Positions 1 to 8,106 are shown, numbered from the stretch's first letter. The stretch is DNA of 37,970 nucleotides from Bacillota bacterium (GCA_023458355.1 JAEWZS010000041.1:1-37970), one strand, 5' to 3'. Numbers and translations are program-made. Notes: generated from the letters alone by a model not told the origin.

Positions 1-407
1 ATGTGAGTGCGCTCACCACACTAAACTTAGACGACCATAACCGCATTCGAACCACCGACGTGCGGCTTCTAAGGCGCCTTGTACGTGATTACAGTACCCG
101 CAACTCCCCTATGGAGCAAACGCTTTCCATGTGGCCAAGCGTGCGGCGCGGTGAGGAAACATGGATATTTCCGTTCCAGGAAAACGGCGATGCGTTTTTT
201 AACACCACGCTCGTATATGAGATTGCGGTGCTTAAAAAATATGTGTATCCGCTTTTGACGGCCATGGCACCCGAAAGTCCGCATTACGCCAGGTCGCGCG
301 AAATCGTGAAGTTTTTGAATTACTTCCTCGACGCGGATGTGGAAAATGAAATACCGCCCACGTCCATTATGCGCGAGTTTATTGGGGGTAACACGTTCTA
401 TCTATAA
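1..407 (+). CDS. Nucleoside (uridine) kinase-like protein, C-terminal part only
   Basis: The frame is open from the left edge, so the gene begins outside the window; about 134 C-terminal residues are visible. The GTG at base 3 is probably internal. The tail contains DDHNRIRTTDVRLLRRLVRDY, MWPSVRRGEE, FPFQENGDAFFNTTLVYE and a closing REFIGG block. From memory this is the typical end of the clostridial uridine kinase-related proteins that carry a ThrRS-like N-terminal region before a P-loop kinase domain; the P-loop itself is not in view. The usual role would be phosphorylation of uridine or another nucleoside in the cytoplasm. Exonuclease III follows after 22 bases in the same direction, so the two may be cotranscribed. 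The family call is fairly secure, the exact substrate is not. Confidence 0.72.
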   Translation, partial: VSALTTLNLDDHNRIRTTDVRLLRRLVRDYSTRNSPMEQTLSMWPSVRRGEETWIFPFQENGDAFFNTTLVYEIAVLKKYVYPLLTAMAPESPHYARSREIVKFLNYFLDADVENEIPPTSIMREFIGGNTFYL

Positions 408-429
408 AGCAGGAGGAAGGGGGTATACT

Positions 430-1191
430 GTGAAATTCGTATCATGGAATGTAAACGGGCTTCGCGCCTGTGTCGCGAAAGGGTTTTCGGATTTTTTTAT
501 AGAGGCCGACGCGGATATTGTTGCGATTCAGGAAACTAAATTGCAGCCCGATCAAATCGACCTTTCGTTTGAAGGGTATGAAAGCTATTTTAACAGTGCC
601 ATTAAAAAGGGGTATTCAGGCACGGCGGTCTATACACGCATAAAGCCTTTAAGCGTTGCATTTGATTTTCCGGAGGAAGGCGAGCCTTACTTTTTTGGAG
701 AAGGCCGCGTGATTACGCTCGAATTTGAAGAATACTACTTCGTCAACGTATATACGCCAAACGCCCAGCGCGAGCTAACACGGCTTCCTTATCGAATGGA
801 GTGGGAAGACGCATTTCGCGAATATCTTTTAAACCTCAACGAGAAAAAGCCCGTGATACTGTGCGGTGACCTTAACGTTGCGCATCAGGAGATAGATATT
901 AAAAACGCCAAATCCAACCGCGGCAACGCAGGCTTTACTGATGAAGAACGCGAGAAGTTTACGGTTCTTCTCAAGAGCGGCTTTGTGGACAGCTTCCGAT
1001 ACCTCTATCCCGATCGCAAGGATGCCTATTCATGGTGGAGCTACATGGGAAATGCCCGCGAAAAGAATGTTGGCTGGCGTATCGACTATTTCGTTGTGAG
1101 TGAAAGCATTGCATGCCGAGTGAAGGAAAGCGCGATTTTCCCGGAAGTATTTGGGAGCGATCACTGCCCCGTGATGCTTGAAATCGAGTAA
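430..1191 (+). CDS. xth: Exodeoxyribonuclease III (AP endonuclease)
   Basis: A 253-residue member of the endonuclease/exonuclease/phosphatase fold, the normal length for ExoIII. It repairs abasic sites in DNA by cutting 5' of the lesion and also has 3'-5' exonuclease activity. Visible motifs are SWNVNGLRA at residues 5-13 (metal/active-site Asn7), QETKLQ with catalytic Glu35, YTPNAQ, CGDLNVAHQEIDIKN (active-site Asp and Asn), GWRIDYF, and the terminal GSDHCPV containing the catalytic His. I chose the GTG at 430 because the ExoIII homology begins there and AGGAGGAAGGGGG lies just upstream (411-423). An ATG at 337 in the same frame would add residues that overlap the preceding gene and look unlike the family. 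It converges on the membrane protein with only a 4-base gap. Confidence 0.95.
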   Translation: MKFVSWNVNGLRACVAKGFSDFFIEADADIVAIQETKLQPDQIDLSFEGYESYFNSAIKKGYSGTAVYTRIKPLSVAFDFPEEGEPYFFGEGRVITLEFEEYYFVNVYTPNAQRELTRLPYRMEWEDAFREYLLNLNEKKPVILCGDLNVAHQEIDIKNAKSNRGNAGFTDEEREKFTVLLKSGFVDSFRYLYPDRKDAYSWWSYMGNAREKNVGWRIDYFVVSESIACRVKESAIFPEVFGSDHCPVMLEIE

Positions 1192-1195
1192 ACGG

Positions 1196-1570
1196 CTAAA
1201 ATACGATTGCAAGCATTTGGCTTAAAATCATAACAGGCAATGTGAGCACTGCCCATAAAAGGCTGAACTTTAAACATATTTGCCCGTAAAGGTTGAAGCG
1301 CGCGCCGGAATAATCCCACACGCCGCGCTTCATTTTTATGTTGACGATGTAACCAGCAATAAACTCTACTGCCGTGATGAGTACAGCACCTAAAATCAAC
1401 TTTACAAAAAACGGCAGCGTATAGCCCGTAAAAAGCGCATGCAGTAATAAAAACGCCGCACCACCTGCTAAGAACATGGAAAAATGGCTTCTTTTACGGT
1501 ATAGAAGCTCTATGATTACATACAGTGCACCGCCTAAGAAGTAAGCGGCAAGAATTTCCCAAATACCCAT
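1196..1570 (-). CDS. CmpB-like putative ABC-transporter integral membrane protein
   Basis: A 124-residue hydrophobic protein with about four predicted membrane helices, at roughly residues 5-22, 30-48, 52-74 and 98-122. The segment GYIVNIKMKRGVWDYSGARF followed by NLYGQICLKFSLLWA resembles the PF06541 (CmpB, 'ABC-transporter type IV') pattern W-D-Y-S...N-L-x-G-x-I-C...W. The function of that family is not established; proteins of this kind are common in clostridia. No clear Shine-Dalgarno is seen before the ATG at 1570. It is transcribed toward the exonuclease gene and shares no operon with its neighbours. Confidence 0.7.
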   Translation of the reverse strand: MGIWEILAAYFLGGALYVIIELLYRKRSHFSMFLAGGAAFLLLHALFTGYTLPFFVKLILGAVLITAVEFIAGYIVNIKMKRGVWDYSGARFNLYGQICLKFSLLWAVLTLPVMILSQMLAIVF

Positions 1571-1629
1571 ACGTTATCTATTTGCAAAAATGCTTTTTTT
1601 ATGTAGAACATGTAAATCGCAAAAAAAGG

Positions 1630-1658
1630 TTGACAACTTTCGCTTCCATGCGTATACT
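1630..1658 (+). promoter_or_regulatory. Sigma-A-type promoter of the T-box/ABC importer operon
   Basis: A perfect TTGACA (1630-1635) is followed by a 17-base spacer and TATACT (1653-1658). Transcription would begin near 1665, just before the T-box leader. Confidence 0.85.
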
Positions 1659-1689
1659 GCATTAAAATCGAATAATTATAAACCTTTGA

Positions 1690-1944
1690 AAAAGAGAAGT
1701 AGCCTGCAATGCCGAGGCAAAGAGAGCCCCTGATGGTGGAAACGGGGTCTGAAGCGGCCGGTGAATGGACTTTTGAGGGCGGTTTGAACGGAGTAATCCA
1801 AGTAGATGCCGACGGGCTCCCACCCGTTACCCACAGGGCACGCGTGATGGCGCGTGAAGCGAGCGGACGTCGTTGACGTCAATTTGGGTGGTATCGCAGA
1901 AGCAAGGCGCTTTTGTCCCATGTATGGGATGATAGCGTTTTTTT
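1690..1944 (+). ncRNA. T-box leader (riboswitch) with UGG tryptophan specifier
   Basis: The leader has the expected order of T-box elements. Stem I contains AGAGAG (1721-1726) and then the hallmark GTGAATGGACTTTTGAG (1761-1777), in which GAA-UGG-A places UGG, the tryptophan codon, at the specifier position (1766-1768). A GACGTC-GTT-GACGTC hairpin (1866-1880) precedes the T-box sequence AATTTGGGTGGTATCGCAG (1881-1899). The UGGU at 1889-1892 would pair with the tRNA acceptor end. A terminator follows at once. In T-boxes uncharged tRNA stabilises an antiterminator and allows read-through, so the downstream importer should be made when charged tRNA-Trp is scarce. The identification rests on motif reading; no covariance model was run. 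Confidence 0.9.
1908..1944 (+). terminator. Intrinsic terminator of the T-box leader
   Basis: CGCT (1908-1911) pairs with AGCG (1934-1937) and TCCCA (1916-1920) with TGGGA (1925-1929) around a TGTA loop, followed by seven T residues. It is the conditional terminator that competes with the T-box antiterminator. Confidence 0.85.
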
Positions 1945-1995
1945 ATTACCCTTTTGCCCATCTGCCGCCTAAATTTTATTTGGAGGAAAAACCAC

Positions 1996-2991
1996 ATGAA
2001 GAACACTTTAAAGATGCTGATTTCCCTGATCCTTACTGCAGCTTTGGCTTTTAGCCTGATCGGATGCAGCTCTTCTCCCGCCACTGGGGAGCCCCTCAAA
2101 ATAGGTGTCATCCAGTATGCCCCGCACCCGTCCTTAGATAATTGCTACGAGGGCTTTATAGAGGGCCTGGCTTCGGGCGGCTATGTGGACGGGCAAAACA
2201 TCATAATCGACTTTCAAAATGCGCAGGGCGAAATGAACAACAGCGACACAATGGCTAAAAATATGGCCATTTCCGGTTATGACATGCTTGTAGGCATCGC
2301 CACTCCGGCCGCCATGAGCGCATACGCTGCCGCAAAGGAAGGCGGCATTCCTGTGGTTTTTTCAGCTGTGAGCGATCCGGTGGCCGCCAAACTTGTTGAC
2401 AGTATGGAGAACCCCGGAAGCGGTGCAACAGGCACATCGGATGCTCTTAATTTAGAAGGGCAAATCCAAATGATACGCGCATTTTTGCCCGAAGCTAAAA
2501 CAATCGGCATACTCTACACCACTGGCGAGCCTAACTCCGTTTCAAATTTGAGAGTTTTTCGCGAGCTTGCCCCGGACTACGGATTTACGGTGGTAGAGCA
2601 GGGCATAACCGGACCCAACGAGGTGGCAACAGGTGCAGCAAGCCTTGTCAGCATGGGTGTAGACTGCATCAATAACTTTACCGACAACAACGTGGTCAAT
2701 AACCTTTCCGTGCTGCTCCATGCCGCCGACGGAGCGGGCATTCCCGTATTCGGCTCCGAGATTGAGCAGGTTAAAAACGGCTGTGTTGCCTCCGAGAGCT
2801 TGGATTATGTGGCTCTGGGTATTAAAACAGGGCAAATGGCGGCAGAAATACTCTCCGGTAAGGCCGATGTAAAGGCCATGCCCGTAGCGGTGATTACCGA
2901 TTCCGAACCTGTCTACTCCGCAAAAAGCTTAGAAAAGTATGGTATTGCCATTCCGGAAGCCTACGCTGCTGCACGAAATATTGACGACTAA
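1996..2991 (+). CDS. trpX: ABC transporter substrate-binding lipoprotein, probable tryptophan importer (TrpX-like)
   Basis: A 331-residue extracytoplasmic solute-binding protein of the PF04392 type. It has a lipoprotein signal peptide (residues 1-23) ending in the lipobox LIGC, with Cys24 as the lipidation site. The mature part begins with KIGVIQYAPHPSLD and includes VFSAVSDPVAAKLV and IGILYTTGEPNSVSNL, typical of this family. GGAGGAAAAACCAC precedes the ATG at 1996; the longer frame from 1954 lacks such a site. It is the first gene of a three-gene importer (binding protein, permease, ATPase) behind a Trp-specific T-box. The family fold is clear; the tryptophan assignment is inferred from the UGG specifier and from published predictions of T-box-regulated trpXYZ systems in Bacillota. 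Confidence 0.85.
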   Translation: MKNTLKMLISLILTAALAFSLIGCSSSPATGEPLKIGVIQYAPHPSLDNCYEGFIEGLASGGYVDGQNIIIDFQNAQGEMNNSDTMAKNMAISGYDMLVGIATPAAMSAYAAAKEGGIPVVFSAVSDPVAAKLVDSMENPGSGATGTSDALNLEGQIQMIRAFLPEAKTIGILYTTGEPNSVSNLRVFRELAPDYGFTVVEQGITGPNEVATGAASLVSMGVDCINNFTDNNVVNNLSVLLHAADGAGIPVFGSEIEQVKNGCVASESLDYVALGIKTGQMAAEILSGKADVKAMPVAVITDSEPVYSAKSLEKYGIAIPEAYAAARNIDD

Positions 2992-3017
2992 CCAATGGTG
3001 AACAAGGAGAATGAACA

Positions 3018-3923
3018 ATGAACCAGTTTTTCGGCCTTGCCGAGAATATTCTGCAAACGGGCTGTATCTATGGCATTATGGCCATGGGTGTTTACATCAC
3101 CTATAAAATATTGGATTTTCCGGATTTGTCGGTAGACGGCACATTTCCCTTGGGAGCTTGTGTTACGGCTGCGCTTATTACCGCCGGTGTTAACCCCTAT
3201 ATAGCCTGCATAGCCGCATTTATATGCGGGGCTGCTGCCGGGTCGGTAACGGGGTTATTGCACGTTAAGCTTAAAATTACAGATCTACTCTCCGGTATTG
3301 TTATGATGACCGCCCTTATAACGGTAAATTTGGTGGCAACGGGCGGCTCTTCCATTTTGCCCTTTTACAACATGCCCACCATCTTTAACGCAGGGCCTGT
3401 GACGCTTCTGCCGGCAGCTATTTACAAACACCGGGTGGTATTAATGGTTGTCCTAATCGCCTTTATCGTAAAGCTTCTCCTTGATTGGTTCCTAAAAACA
3501 AAGCAAGGACTGCTGCTTCGGGCAGCGGGTGACAATGCCCGCTATGTCACCTACCTTGCTAAGGACCAAGGGCGGATGAAGATACTTGGTCTCGCCATCG
3601 GCAACGGCTGTACCGCGCTTTCGGGCAGTATTTACGCGCAGCAGGCTGAGAGCGCCTCCTCAGGCTCGGGGGTTGGCATGGTGGTGCTGGCTTTAGCTTC
3701 GGTTATCATAGGCGCCAATCTCTTTCGCAGGGTGCGGTTTATGAAAGCCACCACCATGGCGGTGTTTGGTGCGGTTCTCTACCAGACGTGCCTCACGATA
3801 GCCATGCAGCTTCGATTGCCTACCAATTACCTTAAGCTCTTGATGGCGGTGCTGCTTGTGGTGGCGCTTTTGTCCAACCGCCTGTCAAAAAAGGGGGGTG
3901 TTATTGATGTACCGGAGCGCTGA
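3018..3923 (+). CDS. trpY: ABC transporter permease, probable tryptophan importer (TrpY-like)
   Basis: A 301-residue polytopic membrane protein of the branched-chain amino acid/ribose permease class (PF02653), with about eight to nine predicted helices. Typical segments are the N-terminal GIMAMGVYITYKILDFPDLSVDG and the central LRAAGDNARYV...LGLAIGNGCTALSGSIYAQ, which in this class contains the cytoplasmic coupling loop contacting the ATPase. AAGGAGAATGAACA precedes the ATG at 3018. It lies 26 bases after the binding protein and its end overlaps the ATPase start by 17 bases, indicating tight co-translation. It would form the membrane channel of the T-box-controlled importer. The substrate is inferred only from the leader. 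Confidence 0.86.
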   Translation: MNQFFGLAENILQTGCIYGIMAMGVYITYKILDFPDLSVDGTFPLGACVTAALITAGVNPYIACIAAFICGAAAGSVTGLLHVKLKITDLLSGIVMMTALITVNLVATGGSSILPFYNMPTIFNAGPVTLLPAAIYKHRVVLMVVLIAFIVKLLLDWFLKTKQGLLLRAAGDNARYVTYLAKDQGRMKILGLAIGNGCTALSGSIYAQQAESASSGSGVGMVVLALASVIIGANLFRRVRFMKATTMAVFGAVLYQTCLTIAMQLRLPTNYLKLLMAVLLVVALLSNRLSKKGGVIDVPER

Positions 3924-4707
3924 ACAAAAGCCGCTTATACGGCTGGAGCAAATAAAAAAAGTATTTAACCACGGCTCTGTGAACGAGTCCGTACTCTTTA
4001 GCGACTTTAACTTTACCATCTGCGAGGGGCAGTTTATCTCTGTGGTAGGGTCAAACGGATCCGGTAAAACCACAATCCTCAACATAATCTGCGGCTCTCT
4101 ATCAATTGACGCAGGCAGGATATTTTTAGGGGAACAAGAGGTTACCTCGATGCCGGAACACAGGCGTGCGCGGCTTATAGGTCGTGTATTTCAGGATCCG
4201 GCTAGGGGTACCTGTCCCTCGCTCACTATTTTAGAGAATATGGCCTTGGCCGATAACAAGGGAAAGCGCTACGGTCTTACGCCGGGTGTAAACCGTAAAC
4301 TTCAGGACGAGTACCGCTCAAAGCTTCAGATATTGGGTATGGGGCTTGAGGATAAGCTTAAGCTGCCTGTGGGGGTTTTGTCGGGCGGACAGCGTCAGGC
4401 ATTGGCATTACTTATTGCAACCATGACCCCCATACAATTGCTGGTTCTTGATGAGCACACCGCCGCATTGGACCCAAAGAGTGCAGATACCGTCATGGAG
4501 CTTACCGATAAGGTTGTACGTGATAAGGGCGTTACGGCTATCATGGTGACCCATAATCTCCGCTTTGCGGCGGAGTACGGCAACAGGCTTGTGATGATGG
4601 ACAAGGGGCAATGTGTTATCGACACTGGTTATGAGGAGAAAAGTCGGTACAAGGTTTCTGATTTGCTTTCGGTATTTAACGAGATATCTGTGGAGTGCGG
4701 AAACTGA
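3907..4707 (+). CDS. trpZ: ABC transporter ATP-binding protein, probable tryptophan importer (TrpZ-like)
   Basis: A 266-residue ABC ATPase with Walker A GSNGSGKTT (residues 48-56), Q-loop VFQDPARGT, signature LSGGQRQALALL, Walker B LLVLDEHTAALD and switch histidine in VTHNL. All residues needed for ATP hydrolysis are present. I place the start at ATG 3907 behind the AGGGGGG run in the end of the permease gene, rather than at 3856, because the residues from 3856 simply retranslate permease codons. It energises uptake through the preceding permease. The operon probably ends here, since the next gene has its own promoter. Confidence 0.88.
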   Translation: MYRSAEQKPLIRLEQIKKVFNHGSVNESVLFSDFNFTICEGQFISVVGSNGSGKTTILNIICGSLSIDAGRIFLGEQEVTSMPEHRRARLIGRVFQDPARGTCPSLTILENMALADNKGKRYGLTPGVNRKLQDEYRSKLQILGMGLEDKLKLPVGVLSGGQRQALALLIATMTPIQLLVLDEHTAALDPKSADTVMELTDKVVRDKGVTAIMVTHNLRFAAEYGNRLVMMDKGQCVIDTGYEEKSRYKVSDLLSVFNEISVECGN

Positions 4708-4727
4708 TTGTGATAATCTACACCTGT

Positions 4728-4757
4728 TTGCATATACATTTATTTCCATGCTATAAT
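4728..4757 (+). promoter_or_regulatory. Promoter of the glycerophosphodiesterase gene
   Basis: TTGCAT (4728-4733), an 18-base spacer and a perfect TATAAT (4752-4757), about 35 bases before the start codon. Confidence 0.7.
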
Positions 4758-4792
4758 GGCTAATAACCGAATAGGGAAGAGAGGTACCGCAC

Positions 4793-5521
4793 ATGGCAAC
4801 CAAAATATGGGCGCACAGGGGAGCGAGCGCATATGCGCCTGAAAACACCATTCCCGCATTTAAGATGGCGCTTGAAATGGGCGTGGACGGCATCGAACTC
4901 GATGTGCACGAGAGTTCGGACGGGAAGCTTATGGTAATTCACGACGAAACGCTGGACCGCACGTCCAACGGCAAAGGTCGGGTTGTAGATATGACCTGTC
5001 AGGAACTTAAAAAGCTGGATTTTTCAAACGGTAACGAGAAGTTTAAAAACGCACGCATACCTACGCTTCGCGAGGTGTACGGGCTTGTTAAAAACACGAA
5101 CGTTACCATTAATGTAGAAGTAAAATGCGACATAGTGATCTACTACGGCATTTGGAATAAGCTTATAGAGCTTGAGCGCGAAATGGGTATGCAGGGAAGG
5201 ATTATTTACTCCTCTTTTAACCACTATGTACTTATGAAGCTTCGCGAGGTGGACCCAAGCTGCAAGATCGGCCTTCTTTACAGCAACGGCCTTGTGGACC
5301 CGTGGGTGTATGCCAATCATCTAAAGGCAGAGGCCATCCACCCACATTACCTCGTTGCGCTCAAAGCAGAGGGGCTCATCTCGGGCTGCCGTAAGGCAGG
5401 GGTTGATGTAAACGCGTGGACGGTAAACGATAAAGACGCCATGCGCGAGCTTATCGACGCCAACATCAACGCCATCATTACAAATTACCCCGACGTGGCG
5501 CTTGAACTTTTGGGGAAATAA
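4793..5521 (+). CDS. Glycerophosphodiester phosphodiesterase
   Basis: A 242-residue GDPD-family protein, full length for the family. It would hydrolyse glycerophosphodiesters (deacylated phospholipids) to glycerol-3-phosphate and an alcohol. The signature is intact: HRG at residues 8-10, EN at 17-18, ELDVHESSDG with metal-binding Glu35 and Asp37, and the catalytic His50 in VIHDETLDRTSNG. VEVK (near residue 108) and the late VNAWTVND block also match. No signal peptide is seen, so it is likely cytoplasmic. It has its own promoter upstream and an AGAGG Shine-Dalgarno, and is followed by a strong terminator-like hairpin, so it is probably monocistronic. Confidence 0.92.
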   Translation: MATKIWAHRGASAYAPENTIPAFKMALEMGVDGIELDVHESSDGKLMVIHDETLDRTSNGKGRVVDMTCQELKKLDFSNGNEKFKNARIPTLREVYGLVKNTNVTINVEVKCDIVIYYGIWNKLIELEREMGMQGRIIYSSFNHYVLMKLREVDPSCKIGLLYSNGLVDPWVYANHLKAEAIHPHYLVALKAEGLISGCRKAGVDVNAWTVNDKDAMRELIDANINAIITNYPDVALELLGK

Positions 5522-5530
5522 ACTTCGTTT

Positions 5531-5558
5531 CAAAAAAGTGACCTGCGCCACTTTTTTG
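5531..5558 (+). terminator. Terminator after the glycerophosphodiesterase gene
   Basis: CAAAAAAGTG (5531-5540) and CACTTTTTTG (5549-5558) form a perfect 10-base-pair stem with an 8-base loop. The T-run lies within the 3' arm, so it can act in both directions. Confidence 0.8.
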
Positions 5559-5564
5559 AGGTTA

Positions 5565-5793
5565 CACGCTTTACCTAAAATGCTTCACATTTCCGGGCGG
5601 TAAAGCGTGAAAGGTACGAAAGCCTACGGCTTTCATCCGTTTCGGCACGCAAGGCCATGGGCCTTGGCCCAAGAGGCTCCGGCTTTACCGGACGCGTACA
5701 TGCCGCCGAAGCCGGAAGACAGTCAAGGGGTACGCCCCTCGACAATCCCTTGGCTTTTACAGTATGCACAGGGCGGGATGAAAATCCCGCCCC
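5565..5793. other. Intergenic chain of short perfect hairpins
   Basis: This non-coding stretch between convergent genes holds at least five perfect inverted repeats in series: CACGCTTTACC/GGTAAAGCGTG (5565-5575 with 5599-5609), GAAAGCC-TAC-GGCTTTC (5618-5634), AAGGCC-ATG-GGCCTT (5651-5665), AGGGG-TACG-CCCCT (5726-5739), and GGGCGGGAT-GAAA-ATCCCGCCC (5771-5793). None has a clear U-run, though the last could terminate the minus-strand operon. Reading frames across it look non-protein-like. It may be a structured RNA, a decayed repeat element or a buffer of terminators; I cannot assign it. Confidence 0.55.
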
Positions 5794-5801
5794 TTCTGTG
5801 T

Positions 5802-6125
5802 TTATGCTTGTTTTCTTTTAACCAGATGCACGATAAGTGCGATTAAATTAAGTGCGGCGGTTATCGTAAGGAGTATGGTGCAAGCGGCCAATACCGCAGG
5901 GAACGTATCCTTTAGCCCGGCAATGTCGGAAAGCGTCATGCGCCTATCTATGGCAAGAAGCTGCAAATAGAGAGAACCGGAACAAGCGCATAAACTTAAG
6001 GCGCAAAAAGCAACGCCCGCGAAACCGCTTGATCGAATGCGTTTAAAAAGGCTTACAAGCGGTAGTGCCCATGCAACAATGCCCAAGAGAATGCTGAAAA
6101 AGTTCAGCCAACCGACTCCAAGCAT
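5802..6125 (-). CDS. Small membrane protein of unknown function
   Basis: A 107-residue protein with three to four predicted helices (about residues 5-26, 34-56 and 75-100) and a basic C-terminus VKRKQA. I do not recognise the family. GAGGG precedes the ATG at 6125 at a workable distance. It is the last gene of a minus-strand run after an MFS transporter and a nitroreductase, 24 bases behind the latter, so it is probably cotranscribed. The GC-rich hairpin at 5771-5793 lies directly downstream and may end the operon. Confidence 0.6.
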   Translation of the reverse strand: MLGVGWLNFFSILLGIVAWALPLVSLFKRIRSSGFAGVAFCALSLCACSGSLYLQLLAIDRRMTLSDIAGLKDTFPAVLAACTILLTITAALNLIALIVHLVKRKQA

Positions 6126-6149
6126 ACCGATACCCTCAATAGTTTCCGT

Positions 6150-6704
6150 CTATTCGATTACGATAATCTTATCCATGTCCGGCTTATGCGGGGCTTTCTC
6201 TGTGTTTGCATACCCCAGAAGCACCGAGCAGCCGAACTGATAACCTTCGGGGAATTTTAGACGCTTTCTAAACTCTTCACCGCGCGTACCATCTAATACA
6301 ACGCGCGCCATGCCGCAGATGACGTTTGCAATCCCAAGTGAGGTTGCTGCAAGCGCTACGCTTTGACATAGTATGCCGCAATCTATAAGAGGTGGATCCT
6401 CTGAGGATATGGCAAATACAACCATGGCCGTTGCACCGTAGAAAGGGCTGCCTCCGCGGTCCATCATCCTTTGATAAGCGGATTTATCCTCCCACTTCGC
6501 GATAGCAGACATACCGACTGCGTCCATTTCCTCGATAAGTTTCTTATCCTTAATAACAATCACACGCCATTCTTGACGGTTCATTCCGCTCGGCGACTGC
6601 ACTGCAGCTTTGGCGATTGCCTGTAAGGCTTCTTCGGGTATTCTTTCGGGCTTGAAATCGCGGCAGGAATACCGCTTTTCAATAACGCTTAAGGTTTCGT
6701 TCAT
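6150..6704 (-). CDS. Nitroreductase-family FMN oxidoreductase
   Basis: A 184-residue flavoprotein of the nitroreductase superfamily. The N-terminal RYSCRDFKPERIPEEALQ and AAVQSPSGMNRQEWRV give the FMN-phosphate-binding Arg/Ser pattern, and GCSVLLGYANTEKAP near the end is the usual C-terminal FMN-contacting block. Such enzymes reduce nitroaromatics, quinones or flavins with NAD(P)H; the natural substrate cannot be read from sequence. The start at ATG 6704 is chosen because AGAAGGAGAGAAGAGT directly precedes it. The frame extends upstream to 6737, but that part overlaps the end of the MFS transporter gene. It lies 29 bases after that transporter gene in the same direction. Confidence 0.87.
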   Translation of the reverse strand: MNETLSVIEKRYSCRDFKPERIPEEALQAIAKAAVQSPSGMNRQEWRVIVIKDKKLIEEMDAVGMSAIAKWEDKSAYQRMMDRGGSPFYGATAMVVFAISSEDPPLIDCGILCQSVALAATSLGIANVICGMARVVLDGTRGEEFRKRLKFPEGYQFGCSVLLGYANTEKAPHKPDMDKIIVIE

Positions 6705-6733
6705 ACTCTTCTCTCCTTCTTTACAAAAGATGC

Positions 6734-8023
6734 TCAATCGCCGTCTGGTGTATCAAATGCCTCAAGCTTAGATTGTAACTTTATGGGTTTGCTGTCGCCG
6801 TGGCGGGTGAGAAGCATTGTGAAAAATGACAACGCCACCATGACCGCCGCATAGGGGAACAATGTGTGGTAACCCACATGCTCAAGCAGATAGCCCGAAA
6901 GCGTGGGAGTAACAATCTGCGCTGCCATGGAGAACAGGTAGTAATAGCCTGTGTATTTACCGATGTTACCGAAGCGGCTTATCTCCACAACCATAGGGTA
7001 GCTGTTCACGTTGATGGCCGCCCATGCAGCACCTACGAGTGCAAACATGAAGTAAAGCCCGGGGTTGAATTTTTCTGCAACAATCCCGCCAAGTGCAAAG
7101 CATGCTGTTAACAGCACGACGCCGAACAAAATGGTCTTTTTACGGCCGACCTTGGTGGCAAGAAAACCTATCGGCAAATAGGCAACCACGGCACCTACGG
7201 TTGCGATCATCAAACAGGTGGATGCCTGGCCTACATCCTGCTGCCATACCTGCGTGGCGTACTTTGTGAAGGCGGTCGTCACGGCGTTATAGCCCATGAA
7301 CCAGAATAAAATCGAGAACAAAATTAAAAGAAGACTTTTGAGCATGTCCGGAGGAAGCTTTTCGGCGGTATCCGCTTGCTGCGGTTCGTCTTTCGGATCG
7401 ACGCCGTAATTGATGGCGCGCATCTCACCAACGAGCTTCTTTTCGTTGATGGTGAGCACAAGGAAAATTACCGCTACAACCATAAGCCCTGCGACGGCTA
7501 TAAACAATGCCTCATAGTCGGGCGGTATACCGTCGGAGGTGTTTTTAACAAGTAACTTCACAGCAATAAGCGTATATACGCCGCCAAGCGTACCCATGAG
7601 GTTGATGATTGCGTTTGCCTTACTGCGCAGAGGCTTGGGTGTTACGTCGGGCATCATAGCCACGGCGGGGGAGCGGTAGGTGCCCATGGAAATAAGCATC
7701 ATGCCAAGGCACACAAAAAACATGAGAAGCGAGCTTTGTGCTACTGTGATAGGCAAAAGCACCGTAAATATCACCGCTGCAGCCGTACCTACAATGATAA
7801 ACGGCATGCGCCTGCCTGCCTTGTCGGAAAACGCTCCGAACAGGGGGAGCATGAAGATGGCTAGTATGTTATCGAGCGACATGATAAAACCGGCTAGCGT
7901 GTCGCCAAGATGGAAGGTATCGCGAAGGATTAACGGCACGATGGCATCATACATCTGCCAAAATGCGCAGATGGAAAAAAAACCAAGACCTACGAGTAGC
8001 GTGCGCTTGTAATTAAGCTTCAT
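6734..8023 (-). CDS. Major facilitator superfamily transporter
   Basis: A 429-residue protein with about twelve predicted membrane helices in two halves joined by a charged cytoplasmic loop (KKLVGEMRAINYGVDPKDEPQQ). The loop 2-3 motif appears as GAFSDKAGRRMPFI and the second-half equivalent as GFLATKVGRKKTIL, both MFS hallmarks. Several segments (SICAFWQMYDAIVPLIL, FLVLTINEKKLV) recall the SLC45/GPH-like sugar carriers, but the substrate is not clear. GGAGGTATTTC precedes the ATG at 8023; the frame reaching to 8074 lacks a ribosome site. It heads a minus-strand operon with the nitroreductase and a small membrane protein. Confidence 0.87.
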   Translation of the reverse strand: MKLNYKRTLLVGLGFFSICAFWQMYDAIVPLILRDTFHLGDTLAGFIMSLDNILAIFMLPLFGAFSDKAGRRMPFIIVGTAAAVIFTVLLPITVAQSSLLMFFVCLGMMLISMGTYRSPAVAMMPDVTPKPLRSKANAIINLMGTLGGVYTLIAVKLLVKNTSDGIPPDYEALFIAVAGLMVVAVIFLVLTINEKKLVGEMRAINYGVDPKDEPQQADTAEKLPPDMLKSLLLILFSILFWFMGYNAVTTAFTKYATQVWQQDVGQASTCLMIATVGAVVAYLPIGFLATKVGRKKTILFGVVLLTACFALGGIVAEKFNPGLYFMFALVGAAWAAINVNSYPMVVEISRFGNIGKYTGYYYLFSMAAQIVTPTLSGYLLEHVGYHTLFPYAAVMVALSFFTMLLTRHGDSKPIKLQSKLEAFDTPDGD

Positions 8024-8076
8024 GAAATACCTCCGAAATGTTTTTGATTGCATAAATGAGACAGTATGTACCATGT

Positions 8077-8106
8077 ATTATAAAGCACAGCTCCTAAACG
8101 GCGCAA
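8077..8106 (-). promoter_or_regulatory. Promoter of the MFS transporter operon
   Basis: On the minus strand TTGCGC (8106-8101) is followed after 18 bases by TATAAT (8082-8077), about 55 bases before the start codon. A divergent TATAAT (8152-8157, plus strand) probably serves the aminotransferase gene. Confidence 0.55.

Noticed and set aside
337..429. Longer N-terminus for exonuclease III
   Set aside because: The extra codons overlap the kinase gene and lack family similarity; the GTG at 430 has the ribosome site.
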